NCBI GenBank assembly: GCA_030272155.1
Contig: CP126191.1
Span: 9,756,501 to 9,820,500, forward strand
Direction: 5' to 3'
From: Tetradesmus obliquus
Taxonomy: Eukaryota > Chlorophyta > Chlorophyceae > Sphaeropleales > Scenedesmaceae
DNA length: 64,000 nucleotides
A model generated the notes under the pieces. The model had not been told where the DNA came from and ran no database searches. It saw nothing but the letters and a program-made list of their open reading frames with translations. Position numbers and translations under genes: made by a program. Below are positions 45,207 through 64,000 of the stretch, in pieces; the first letter of the stretch is position 1; every line of letters begins with the position of its first letter.

Positions 45207-47731
45207 ATGTCAGCTCGCTGCTGCCAGGTGCGAAAAAGAGCCACGAGCCCCGCGCAGTGCTGCGCAGGCTCCTCTTCAGCAGCCCTATGTCATCGTGCAT
45301 CATAAACAGATAAAGCGTGCCGTAATACTTTCTAGAAGCAGGCTCATAGGCTGCAGCGCGTCGCTATCGCTGTTGCAGCAGCACGTGACCTGCAGGCTGC
45401 TCTAGCACCAAGCCAAGGTGTGGATCAACTGCTCGCAGTAGCACGCATCAGCTTGTGCACTGCAACTGCATCACACGTTTACCATCCAATTGCTACGACA
45501 GGGCTGCATTGCCGTGCTCTTTGTGGTCTGATTATCCACATCCCTGGCCACTGCTGGTCACCACATGTGTCTGCTGCTGCTGCTGCTGCTGCCCAGGCGG
45601 AGGGCTGCACTGAGGATCTGGTAGCTTTAGGAAAGCCCTACTTCCTCAAAAAGAAGATATGCGAGCAGCACATGCGGGTGAGTGCACCTGGGCAGCTGCC
45701 AGCAGCCTGCATGGGACAACTCCGCTATTTAGCTATCTACACCATCACACTGCAGCGGATGCCGTGCAGCAGCCCACCCGCTAGAACCGTACAGTCATAC
45801 CTAGCAATGCAGCTGGCAAAGAAACCTCACAGCTGCTGCTGCTGCTGCTGTATGCAGGCGGAGGAGGTGCACAAGGCTGGCTGTGGTGACAGCCTGTGGC
45901 GGTTCTGCCAGCAGTGCGGCCGGCTGGAGCCACTCAGCAACTTTGACGGCACCAAGAGGTAAGCCGCACAGCTGCAAGATGGCGGGAACGACGGAAAACA
46001 AACTTGGCCAGTGTGCAATGCACACTTACAGCTGCAGCCGTGGTGATTGTGCCCAAGCGTGCGGCTGTTGAGCCGAGCATGCTGCATTGAATTGCACCTC
46101 GACAGGCGCACAGGTGGTGTTAATAGTGCATTGGCATTCGCATGATGCAGCACACTTGCTGGTTTGGCACAACGCATGATGATATGCTCAATGTCTTGAA
46201 TTGCTGCTGCTGCTGCGCAGGAACTGCCGTGCTAGCCTGAGCAGGCGCAAGATCCAGCCGGACTTCCTCAGCAGCCACAGCAGCAGCAGCAAGCTGCGCA
46301 AGCACTGCAGCGATCAGAGCAGCAAGCAGCTGCACAAGCAGAAAAGCTGCACAGCAGCAGAGACACCCGCTGCAACTGAGGATGACACAAACCAGGGCTA
46401 TGAATCATGCTTTGATGCCGCAACAGCTGCAGCGGCTGCAGGCGTTGGCGGCTGCTTGGCAGAGCACCCTGGGGCAGCCATGCAGGCTGAGGTATACAGT
46501 TGCGGCTTAAGCATGGACTACGTGTATGCTCAGATTCAGCAGCAGCAGCAGCAGCAGCTTGAGCAGCAGCTGCACAGCGCGATGACGACATGCGTTGACA
46601 CATGCACAGCAGACTACAACGCATTCTGTGTGGGTGTTGCACAAGGGCAAGGTCCGAGCTGCAGCATATCGCCACCAGCAGCAGGGCCAGTGCCCGTTGA
46701 GCTGTTTGGGCAGCTCAACAGCGCCTGCAGCGTCACCGGAGGTGTAACCGGAGGCGTAACCGGAGGTGTAACCGGAGGCGCAGATGATGCCATGCAGGTG
46801 CATGTGGAGAATGTGATGATGGCAGAGCTGCTGGCAGAGCTCACCAAAGCACGCCAGGAGCAGCAGCAGCAGCAGCAGGGCATCCTGTTACAGCAGGGCT
46901 TCATGCAGCAGCAGCAGCACGCTGGGTATGCATCACTGCTCCCTTCAGAGCCCTGCGACACTGGCAGCAGCAACTTACCAACGCTGGCACCAGCAGCACA
47001 GCTGACGTTGCAGCAGCAGCTGCACCTGCAGGCACTCCAGCAGCAGCAGCAGCAGCAGCCGGCGGCGCTGCTGACAACAAGCTACCACCCTCAGCATGGC
47101 TGCCACAGCTACTGCCGCAGCAGCAGCAGCTGCACTTGCTCGCCTGCTGGGTACGCACCTGCAGCAGTGCCTGCAGCAGGCATGATGGTTGCTGCCAAAC
47201 CTATTGGCAGCATGCACTGCTTTGGGCTTTCTGGCACTCACAATGCAGCTGCAGCACTGCCAGCTGCTGCTGCTGCTGCTGCTGTCCTGCCTGCCACTGT
47301 GACCTACGCTATGGGGCAGCCGAGATTGACCAGCAACACTCCGGTGGGTGCCTGGCAACGCTGGATTTGTGCAGTCGATTGCTGGACTGCATGCAGATGT
47401 GTGATCTCGTGCACACAGAGAAAGTCCACCAGCACTGCTGTTGCACAATCACCATCATCATCACATGTTGCATTGTGGTCTTGAGCTCACCACCTTCACA
47501 CACAGGCCTGCCTGTGACAGCTAAATGAATGAATTCAAGCAGGTATTGTTTTGCCGTCCCACCAACTTGTCCCTGCCCTTTGTGTTGCTGCTGCTGCTGC
47601 TGCAGGGCTGCGCCAGCGCCTGCAACCCTGCAGCCGCGGACCGCCTGCAGGCCCTGACCTCCCAAATGGCTCAGATGCAGGCCATGCTGCTGCAGATGCA
47701 GCAGTCGCTGGAGATTGCACGGCGGCTGTGA
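45207..47731 (+). CDS. SBP-box (SQUAMOSA promoter-binding) transcription factor
   Basis: Plant- and algal-specific zinc-binding DNA-binding factor; the domain reads GTAC cores. Coding exons: 45207-45227, 45597-45677, 45858-45958, 46221-47343, 47606-47731; phases agree, about 483 aa. The SBP domain starts almost at the N-terminus: CQAEGC, ICEQH (first zinc site), RFCQQC, KRNC (second site), then the basic SLSRRK. In the second site the usual His of the RFH motif is a Glu (GRLEPL). The start ATG follows an in-frame TGA 12 bp upstream, supporting it, although an extra 5' exon cannot be excluded. The rest is Gln/Ala/Ser-rich, with a short VTGG repeat (46735-46782), and the last exon encodes a Met/Gln-rich coiled coil (LTSQMAQMQAMLLQMQQSLE) suited to dimerisation. 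Confidence 0.86.
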
Positions 47732-49526
47732 TGCTGCTGCTGCTGCTGCTGCCGCCGCTGCTTGCAGCCCCAGCAACACAACCCTTGCTGCTGCCTGGCC
47801 GAGGCAAGGTGATGTAGTAAGGTCAGGCGCTTGCTGGCCGAGATGTCGTGCGTGCTGGCTATTGCAGCTACTGCGGGCAAAACAGGTTGCTGCCATCAGC
47901 ATGTGGTATGCCGTCTGGATGCCTGCATGACCGTCATGACATGAGTGCAGCAGGAGTGCAGCGGCACACCATAGGTGTGAGCAGGCAGACGCCAACTGTT
48001 ATTTATGTTTTGAGTGTGAATGCTATTTTTATTGATGTATTTACTCTTCTTATCACGCTGACAGCGCGCGAGAGGTGTAGGGCCTGGATGGTGATGTTAC
48101 ATGGGGCTGTGGGGCTTTAGATTACTGCAGAAGACAGAGATGTGGCTGCTGCTGTTGTGATGTTGCCAAAAGGGGATGGAAGCATTGTGTGGATGCGGCT
48201 TGTATGTTGCGCTGCAGGCTAACCGCTGCAGTGATGCTCTGTCCTAGAAGGCTCGGATAAACCTGTGCATGTGGTGCTAGCTGCCTGCTCAATGTTCAAT
48301 GTGGTACTGTTGATCAGCGTGCACTGCATGCGGATGCTACGCCTGCAGCAGCTTTTTGTTCAGATGTGCCTAGAGTGTGTGTGCACGAGGATGGTTTGAT
48401 GTATGTTAGGGCTCTTTGGAAAACCTGCTTTTGGCTTGTGATGCAATGTTTTGCAGGCAGGACAGTCCAGGGCAACGTGCACTAGTAGGGCTATTATGTG
48501 CCACATAGCCGGGCTGCGATAATCAGCAGTTGAGCTGGTGCTGATGTTACGAGTGTTGTTTTATGCATAAGTGGCCGAGGGTGCCAGAGGACGTGCTGTT
48601 ATTTGCACGATTGAAGCATGGCCGCCACACAGTACTACACATTACATAATGTAGGAGGCATGCACCCGTGTGTGTTGCCCTGCTCGGATATGAAGGGGTC
48701 ACGGGACTGCATGACTTGTCTTGTTTTGTGTTTGCTTCTCGTCCCGCGGATGCGTGCGAGATGTTATTGCGCACACACCGCCCCTGGGGAAGGTGTCTTG
48801 CGGTCTCCGATTCCGAGGTTGCATTGCCGAAACAGCGGCGCAGGTGTCCTCTGTGCTGCTCGTGGCACCCCAATAACAGAGCTACAGGACCATCAGCGCG
48901 GAGGTTTGGATAGCAGATGCCGTGCGGACGGGCCAAACATTCCACGCGTCGCAGTGCAGGCCAGAGGCACTTGACTCAAATTTCACTGTGAAAGAAGGCA
49001 TGAGAGGTGGCGGTTTGGTTGGGGCATAACTGGCACATCTGCCAGGTTGGGTTGCTACAGTGAGTTGTGCGTGCACTGGCAATGTCTTCTGTTTGCCACC
49101 TGCTGCCAGACCTGCCAAATACATGTTCAACCTAAGTTAGGTTTGCTTGCACGAGGCGGGCGGATGCTCACACTCACACATGGCAGACGCTGGCCCGTGG
49201 TTTTGTGCTCGGGTACTGTAAGCATAATTGAGCAGCCTACATACATTACATCCTGCCCTTTGAATGCTGTGTGTTGTGGCATGATGTGGTACTGCCATGC
49301 TTGCTGTTGTTTGTGTGGTATGTCAGCCTCTGGTTTCTGCTCCTCCTTGTGCCTACTCCCATGCACAACGTTTTGAGTCCACATAAACTGGTTTGTGATG
49401 CAGAGATGTATGCGCTGTTGCGAGATGAAACATGGTCAATGTCAAGGACTCTTGCTGCTGCTAAGCAGCCATGAGTTACTTGCATTGCACATGCTGATGT
49501 TTGCGTGGCGGCATGCATGCTGCGAC

Positions 49527-49631
49527 AACACACTTCATCACGATGTCGACTCAACAGCATGGCATGGGGGTGATGCAAAAAGCATCACCCCCATGCCATG
49601 CTGTTGAGTCGACATCGTGATGAAGTGTGTT
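49527..49631. repeat. Perfect 50-bp inverted repeat with AAAAA loop
   Basis: Positions 49527-49576 are the exact reverse complement of 49582-49631, separated by five A. The arms contain cgatgtcgactcaacagcat. No flanking target duplication or longer inverted similarity is evident. Confidence 0.95.
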
Positions 49632-49846
49632 TGTGCGGCTGCTTTGATGATATGACTGTTGCGCATACTCCTGTCAGGCTGCTAACACATCTTGTGTGCA
49701 GATGCAGGCGGCTGCTCTGGCTTGCTCGAGCTGTTGCATGCGTGCATTGGCATTGTAATGCAATGCATTGCAGTGTATTGCATTGTGCACGACAGCGTCA
49801 ACTCTGCCCCTCACATGTTCAATGTGCCTTGTTGGGAGCAGGTGCT

Positions 49847-49990
49847 CGTGTTCTGGATCACATGGGCATTCGTGTTCTGGATCACATGGGCATTCGTGTT
49901 CTGGATCACATGGGCATTCGTGTTCTGGATCACATGGGCATTCGTGTTCTGGATCACATGGGCATGTTCTGGATCACATGGGCATTCGTG
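49847..49990. repeat. 24-bp minisatellite, about six units
   Basis: The unit gtgttctggatcacatggg plus cattc is repeated head to tail with one internal deletion. There are no spacers of independent sequence, so it is not a CRISPR array. Confidence 0.9.
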
Positions 49991-50213
49991 TGCATGCTGA
50001 CACAAGGAGCGCAGGCATGCTCTGTGTGGCAGGTATTTCTCTGCTAGGGGCATCATCAGCAGCATTTTCCGGTTCGGCGACAAACTTTTGTTGTGTAATC
50101 TGCCCACTCGTTTCCGCGTGCACGAGTGCCTGCAGCGGTGGCGAGAGCAGGATATTTTTACCAGTAGAAGCGCACCGTCAGTAGATGCACCCCGCGCGCA
50201 GGCTGGCAGGTTG

Positions 50214-50282
50214 AATTTGGGGTGATCAATGCTGTTGTGTTTGTGTTGAATTTGGGGTGATCAATGCTGTTGTGTTTGTGTG
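50214..50282. repeat. Tandem pair of a ~34-bp unit
   Basis: The segment beginning ttgaatttggggtgatcaat occurs twice in direct succession. Confidence 0.85.
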
Positions 50283-52871
50283 TTGTGTTGCTGTCTGCCG
50301 TGTTTGCCAGTCTCACCATACATGGCAGGCGCCCCTCAACCTGCGTAGTCAAGCTGGCACGCAGGAGTCAAAAGCACTGCAGCAGCAGCCACTGGCTTGG
50401 CGTTGTGCACACAGCCTGGTGGATTTCTACCCTCGAGGCTTTGTGATGTGTGACAGCCAACCGCCATGGTGCTGCCATCTGCTGTTCCTGCATCATGCAC
50501 AACATCGATACGCTGACTAGGCGTGTCTTGGTGTCTTGGCTTGCTTTCACAGCTCCTCTCTGCCACAGGTGTATCACACAGGGACAGATGCATTGATCAA
50601 ATAAAGGGAGTTTGCGACAACAGCATTCTACGTCTGTGTTGCGAGCAGAGGTGCGCAGTTCATTCCCACAGCCCTGCTCACAGCCTTATTCCTCTTTTTG
50701 CTATTTGCTCAGCGCAAGGCTCTTTTTTCCTTGGCTGGGGTGCATATGTTTGGCGGCTTTGCAGCACGTGTGTAGCCGCTTGACACTTCTTTTTCGGCTT
50801 GCTTGGCTTGGTACCTTTGCTTCAGTGTTGTCCGTATTTCCTTGCAGCAGCCAGTGAGGTGTTAAAGCTCACCTAGGTTCTCTGCTGCACGATATGGTTT
50901 GATGCTGTGTTGGCCTTGAGGTGTCGTGCATCGTGCACCTGCAGTTTCTGTTTCGTGTGCCCTTAACTGGGTGCGCTTGGTACATGCATGACTTGTGGCA
51001 GCATGCCAAGGGTCTGATGAATCCTGCCTTGCCGAAAACGTGGATGACATATGGATGAATGCTTTCATCTGTTGTGATGCCAGCCATGGCATGTTGAGCT
51101 GGTTGCTGTGACGTGCTTTGCAAATGAAGCACGTGACAGTGGCTGCCAGCGGCTGCAGCGATTCTGACTGCAGTGGCTGCCAGTGGCTGTAGCGATTTGG
51201 CTGCCACATCTCGTGTTTGAACGCCACCAGTTGGCAGCAGCACTGCTGCACAGGCGCGTGCTCAGCACGCGTGCGATGTTGCTGCGCCCTTGCGCCTGCT
51301 GCAGCGCAGCAGGCGAGGGCGTCATGTGGAGGTTCCCAACGGATGCTGCTTGCTTGAGCAAGCAAGTGTGCTGTTATCTGAGCATCGGCTCTGAGTACTA
51401 TGCCTGCTTGCCTCAATCCAAACGGCTTGCGTGCGCTGTCTTGTGGCTTCTATGCTATGCTATGTGAGTGCACCCGCGCTGGCCGCTGATGGTATCAAAC
51501 GTCAGAGCGTCCCAAAATGGGACGGCTGCTGGCCTTGCGCTAATCAAGGTCTCAGCCGAACACCTGCTGTGTTGAGTATGGCAAAAGGCATGCTGTTCTG
51601 AGGTGTGTTTGGGTCGGGTACAGTGATTTCAATATCAGGTACAGTGATTTCAATTTCGGCTGATCGATGTTGACACTGCTGACCAAGGTTGGCAGCTCGC
51701 CTTTACCGGCTTGAAAATCTGCCTTGAGTTGTTTATGTCTCATAGTGGCGGACGTTGTCAGGCCGCTGTTTGTTCAGAACTTGTGCAGAATTGCATGTGC
51801 GTGCACGGCGCAGTGTGTGAGATGTGTTGGTGATTCAGGCTTGCTTGTATGTCCAGAATTGTTTGCCATGAGAAGTGTGCGGCTGCGAGTAATGCTCAGT
51901 GCTGCACTCGCAGCATGCATGTGCCCCTCTCCTGCACCGAATGCCTTGACAACTATTTGCATGGTTCAATGGACCATGATGCCGCAGATGATCATGTCGA
52001 GTGCGCTCAGAAGTGTCGCACAGGTGCGCTGTACATTGTACATGTTGCTGTAGCGGCAAGGTATCCGTCCGCCCCCATGCCCTCAGGGGTACTATCATTG
52101 TGTAGTGCCGCTGCCAACGCATGCCTTCCAATTTCGCATGCCTGGGAGTCATTCCATGTGTTATATATGTCATACCGTATGTGTATGCTTCGCTTTCAAG
52201 GGTGCGCGGCTCAGCATCTGTAGCAGGCGCGAGCAGTGTGTGCTGACTGCTGTGGCCACATCTCTGTGGAGGCATGCACTTGGGCGTGTGTGGCCATGGC
52301 AACACTAATGCCAGCAACACTCTGGCATGCCAAGCCCAGCATGGTGGCAATTGCACAGACTCAGTGGCTCTGCAACTCTGTACACTGACAGGCGCACAGC
52401 CTGCATGCATGCCATCTGCCTTCTCACAATTTCATTTGGCGCTGGCTGTCGCCTGCTGCATGTAACACCTGCATACAAGGATCACGTCTGACATGCCGTG
52501 CTAGCGGAGTACTGCTACGTCAATTTGCAGGGTGCTGCAGGCGCCAGGAGAACATGTGCTCCTGACTGAGCCTGCATCCCGTCCAGGGTTTCAAACCCAG
52601 TCGCCTGGGCAGGTATGAGTATTCATACTACCCCATAAATTCATAAAGGTGATGTGTTGAGCTCCACACGAAACGTCACAGTTGACTCGGACCTGCTGAA
52701 TGCTGGGCCACGTGAACGTCTGCACACGTCTCCGTTCTCTGCATGCACAGTCTTAAAGAAATTTTTGTCAAAACCAAAGCACTTTTTGCCTGCCTAATCA
52801 CGCACTGTATCAGCCTGCACCGAACCTGACACGCCTGATGCAGTTGCTCCGAAGTGCTGCTGTGTCTCAGC

Positions 52872-60310
<7,439 letters not shown>

Positions 60311-60596
60311 TCAACGGGCGCACCGCGTGGGAGGCTGCGAATTGATCAAGGGCCGCACCACGTGGGAGGCTGCGTATCGATCAACGGCTGCACGGCGTAG
60401 GTGGCTGCGTATTGATCAACGGCCGCACCGCGTGGGAGGCTGCGTATTGATCAACGGCCGCACCGCGTGGGAGGCTGCGTATTGATGTTCAACTGACCAG
60501 GGGGCAACAACTTGAAGCCGCAGGAGGCTGGCTTGTTGCCCCGCAGGCGTCATCAAATAGTCCTGTCTGTGTGCTCAGCGCTGCAGGTGACAGTGG

Positions 60597-60604
60597 TATA
60601 AAAG
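60597..60604 (+). promoter_or_regulatory. TATA-box-like TATAAAAG
   Basis: A consensus TATA box, followed at 60613 by an ATG-led frame too short and featureless to call a gene. It may be chance, or part of the DUF4211 3' UTR. Confidence 0.2.
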
Positions 60605-60826
60605 GAGGAATGTATACAGCTCCAGGATCCCGCAGGACCGTGGTAAATGCACAGCTGCGCGACGGCTGCGCATCTTTAAGCAATGCTAATGGTAGTGTTG
60701 CAGTAGGTTTTCTGGTTTGTATTTACAGCGACATGCCTGGCTGGGGTTGCTGTTAACAGGCAGTGGCGCTGTGGCTGGCTGAGCCCCCTGGGCTAGCTGG
60801 AGGTTGCCAGGCCGAGGCCAACAAGC

Positions 60827-60831
60827 TGTAA
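60827..60831 (+). promoter_or_regulatory. Candidate polyadenylation signal TGTAA
   Basis: First TGTAA after the DUF4211 stop (about 520 bp); another is at 60951-60955. Confidence 0.35.
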
Positions 60832-62440
60832 TCTCTTTGTATACATTGTTCTGGCATTTCGGACAATGAGTTGTTCTTTGATGTTTCCTCCCCGTATGAG
60901 CCTCTCGTTGGCTCCTGACTGGGCTTCCCACTCCTCGTCTGAGTGGAGCATGTAATGTGATGTATTTTAATGTATACAGCCTGCAGTTGGGCAAGTTTGG
61001 GCTTCGCCAGCAGGTACTAGTCTTCTACAGAGTTAAACATAAAAAAATACAGAGTTCAACGGTAAGTTGCAGTACCACTGCAGTGCACTGCAGGCGGGTA
61101 AGGTAGGCTGCATCTGCAACACCCTTGAGGCCCTCATGCGGCATGGTTCGGCTGAAAGCAACTGCATGAATTCAAATATGCTGGTCAGCACTGGCCAGTC
61201 ACGATTTGTGTGTTACACGGCGGGAACACAGCCCGTTTTCGAGCCAATGACAGGCTCATCAGTCACTAGCATCTGAGTCCGGCCAGCCCAGCCTCAGGCA
61301 CTACCTCATAGTACGGCACATCTCAGCAGTACTGCTAACGCAGTGACGGTTCCAGTGGTAGATGTATGGTGACTGTCAGCTGACATCAGGTGCACACAGC
61401 GTTGTTGGGCTGAAGCGTAGCACCCGTAGCCGGTAAGGTCAGCAGTAGCAGGGCTGCTTGCCGCAAGGTGGCCGACGTGGAAGGTAACCCAGGAGGTTAC
61501 CCTAGAGGACTAATGATCCCAACGGCTTGAAGCAGTGGTGCGGCCGTCGACAATGTAGACAACGATAAAGGTAGCAGGCGTTTGAGAACGGATGGTTCTG
61601 GCGGTCTTACCGTAAAGCGTGTTTACGCTGCGCCGAGGGATACCAGTCTGGGGCAGGTCTGGGTGGTCATCATCAGCCACCAGCGCAATATGCAATGTCC
61701 TTCCAAATTAGAGCTGCAAAATCTTGACTTGTCTGAAACGATCCGTCTGTATTTGAGGCTAGCGAGTGTTTCATTGACAAGGAGATGACTCCCGTAGCAC
61801 TTATCTTGCGGGTAGGTTAAAACTGGTTGTAATTTGCGAGTTGAATATGTTCAGCATTTGATATGTATATAGGAGCCTTGATACCTCTGTAGAAGCGGTG
61901 CTTCACTCCCTTCATGGTGAGAACCTCGCCAAGGGGGAATGGGACTTTCGTTTGTCGATGACATCACGGCATTCTGAAGAAACACAAACGTGGATAACAG
62001 CTAGTTGTAACAAGAGGTAGAGTCAATACAGCAGGTAGATGTTGTAAAGAGGCGAAATCCTTGAGTGTAATCGACTGGTTGCATCTACCTGCTAGCTTTT
62101 TTGCTTGGAACCATTTAGTGGTTTACAAAACAACAAAATATTAGATTTTGCTTTCTGTCCTGGTCAACAAAACGTAGCAACTGGATTGATATTTTAGGTT
62201 GGCTCGAGTGTTCGTGAACAAGCTCTTCTGTCGCTCACAACAGTCTCTATTCCCAACGAATGTACACACATGCACTTTTAGGCACTTTTACGCTTAGTAA
62301 TGTTGCTGCTGTGATGCCTCCTGAACGGGAGAGTCGGCTAGCAGGCTAATAGGGCCTTCAGCCTTTACATTGGTTTGTATATCACTCCTTGCGGGGATTG
62401 GCAGCTTTGAGCAGCGCTGCCAGCAGCTGCTAGCGGGAGC

Positions 62441-63863
62441 ATGGAGTCCTGGGGCAGCACAGCAGATAATGGGGACGGCCTAAGATCGTTGTTTCTTCAA
62501 GATGTGCGCACTGCGGGCTTTGCGGGGCCCGGCAGGCCCTGCTCTGGCTCCGCTGCGGACAAGCCCGAAGCCCCCCGGGCAGCAGCAAACGCAGGCGCCA
62601 GCTCCAGTGCCAGCCAGTCGGTTGGATGGGGTGGCCTCAACATCCCTTCAGAGCAGCAGAGCGGCCCGCGCTGGTTCGGCCGCAGCAATCGCAGCAAGGT
62701 CCACCGGCAGGCCACAGCGCAGGGCCGGGGCCATGCCAGGGGCCCTGCCGATCTACAAACAGGCGGGGAGCAGCCATGCAGCCAGCCATCAGCGTTTGCA
62801 GGGCCTGCAGGCCGCAGCGCGCAGGAGGATGTGCTGTCTGTGGAGGAGCTGGTGCAGCACATCAAGCGCCTGGGCAGGGCAGAGCCCCTGCCTGAGCGCG
62901 TGTTCCGCGCCCTGCACCACCTGGACAGCAGGGCAGTTGCTCTACTGCTCAAGGACCTCAGCAAGGCTGCACTAGACGGCCGCTCCATAGAGCTGTTTGA
63001 TGCGCTGCGCGCGCTGCCAGAGCGCCACCTGCTGCGCCCGCTGTGCGACGTGTACACCTACACAGCCACCATCAGCCTGTGCATCTACCAGCAGAACGTG
63101 GACCGCGCGATGGAGCTGCTGGGCGAGATGCGGGCACGCGGCGTGGAGCGCAACGTGCACACCTACACAGCACTCATGAACGTGTGCATCAAGTGCGGCA
63201 AGCTCACCACAGCGCTGGACATCTTCCACAACATGAAGGCGGAGGGCTGCACGCCAAACGTGGTGACCTACAACACGCTGATCGACGTGTATGGCAAGCT
63301 GGGGCAGTGGGACAGGGCAGTCAACGTGCTGAAGCTGATGCGCTCAGAGGTGCGCCACAGCAGCAGCAGCAGCAGCAGCAGGAGGGAGGGGGCAGCAGCA
63401 GGGGGCAACAGCAGCCGACATGCATGCTATTGCAGGCATGCCATTGCAATTGCAAGGGATAGCAAGATACAGCAGCTGCAGGAGTGATTATTCTGGAGGA
63501 AAGCAGTCAACAGCAGCAGGCCATGCGCAGCAGTGCCAGTCTGCATGAGTGCAGCAGCAGGGGCAGCAGCAGCGGCAGCAGCAGTATGCTTGGCACTACA
63601 GCCATGTTTGGCAGTATCCTTGCACGCACAGCAATTGATCATGCCCCAGTCAAGTCAAGTAGCATGCATGCACCAGCAGGTGTGGCAGTGCAACCACTGT
63701 GTTGATTACAGCAGCGGTTGCCCAGCAGTCTGTGTTTGTCACAGCATAAGCAGCTGCTTGGCAGTCATCCTGTATGCGGCAATGCTGTAGCTCAAAGCAC
63801 GCTCCTTGCTGTTCTACCCAAACCAGCCACAACTGCCTTTGAGTGCCGCCGCTGACAGTCTCT

Positions 63864-63898
<35 letters not shown>

Positions 63899-64000
63899 CA
63901 ACATCTGCCACCTCCCCCGCACCGCAGGGCGTGCTGCCGGCGCTGCGCACCTTCAACACGCTCATCATCGCGTGCAACATGTGCAACCAGCCGCGCGAGG
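62441..64000 (+). CDS. PPR (pentatricopeptide repeat) protein, 5' part
   Basis: Organelle RNA-binding protein, by family. Coding exon 1 is 62441-63349 (303 codons); exon 2 begins at 63928 and runs off the window. The first ~115 residues are Gly/Ser/Ala/Arg-rich, consistent with an organelle transit region. Residues ~125-200 form a helical lead-in (SVEELVQHIKRLGRAEPLPE). Canonical PPR repeats follow: VYTYTATISLCIYQQN, VHTYTALMNVCIKCGKL and VVTYNTLIDVYGKLGQWDRA. The last is completed across the intron as MRSE|GVLPALRTFNTLI, which confirms the splice. The P-type repeats and soluble lead-in recall rbcL-stability factors such as MRL1, but that identity is a guess. Confidence 0.88.

Larger units (their letters stand above)
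47732..52871. other. Gene-poor 5.1-kb region
   Basis: Only short frames with no organised composition on either strand. It contains the perfect hairpin at 49527-49631, a 24-bp minisatellite (49847-49990), a 34-bp tandem pair (50214-50282) and smaller duplications near 51130-51200 and 51615-51660. Confidence 0.4.
60486..62440. other. Intergenic, DUF4211 3' flank and PPR 5' flank
   Basis: No gene recognised. A minus-strand frame at 61510-61695 (61 residues) is the least random-looking, but has no family resemblance. Base composition becomes more A/T-rich from about 61740 to 62400. Confidence 0.35.

Noticed and set aside
49847-49990. CRISPR-like array
   Set aside because: Units are contiguous with no independent spacers; it is a 24-bp minisatellite in a eukaryotic genome.
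52560-52640. tRNA-like T-arm (gggtttcaaaccc) in the gene-poor region
   Set aside because: The loop and stem do not match the B-box consensus, and no acceptor stem, anticodon arm or A box can be placed around it.
61510-61695. Minus-strand frame of 61 residues as a gene
   Set aside because: Too short, with no recognised domain, splice partner or regulatory context.

Overview
The window looks like nuclear DNA of a core chlorophyte green alga, most likely of the Sphaeropleales (Scenedesmus/Tetradesmus-like). The evidence is that genes are cut into many short exons with GT..AG introns. Proteins carry long poly-Gln, poly-Ala and poly-Ser tracts from CAG/CTG runs. TGTAA motifs lie after several stop codons, and the gene set is plant/algal: a plastid acyl-ACP desaturase relative, an SBP-box factor, a PPR protein and an N-terminal-EH EHD ATPase. 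This placement is inference; no organelle or rRNA marker is present.

Layout. 1332-8422 (+) is a DOA10/MARCH6-type E3 ubiquitin ligase. 8958-17812 is a young LTR retrotransposon-like element of odd architecture, with a Gag-like reading frame on the minus strand. Three minus-strand genes follow: a CRAL-TRIO (Sec14-like) protein with a membrane segment (18529-24158), a strongly diverged acyl-ACP desaturase (24887-28014) and a membrane-anchored M14 zinc carboxypeptidase (29050-33363). After a possible small ORF (33700-33975), plus-strand genes resume: an EHD dynamin-like ATPase (34490-43035), a Harbinger-type MITE just behind it (43435-44105), an SBP-box protein (45207-47731), a 5-kb gene-poor tract with a 50-bp perfect hairpin and minisatellites, a CCDC82-like DUF4211 protein (52872-60310), and the start of a PPR protein that runs off the window (62441 onward).

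The genes do not form a pathway or cluster; they are independent transcription units. What unites the window is a structural peculiarity. Next to many exon edges, 25-85 bp of exon plus its splice site is copied tandemly into the neighbouring intron at a spacing of about 84-140 bp, often with the splice site intact. The EHD gene alone has about ten such 'junction echoes'. The M14 gene has an in-frame 84-bp ladder of acceptors, and the DUF4211 gene has a ten-copy ladder at one exon start and a six-copy ladder over its own stop codon. This is the observation I consider most worth following.

The second is the desaturase relative, which keeps the family fold signatures but has lost four of the six iron ligands and so is probably a pseudoenzyme. 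Exon models were made by eye from homology, reading-frame phase and GT/AG sites; they are internally phase-consistent but not transcript-tested.
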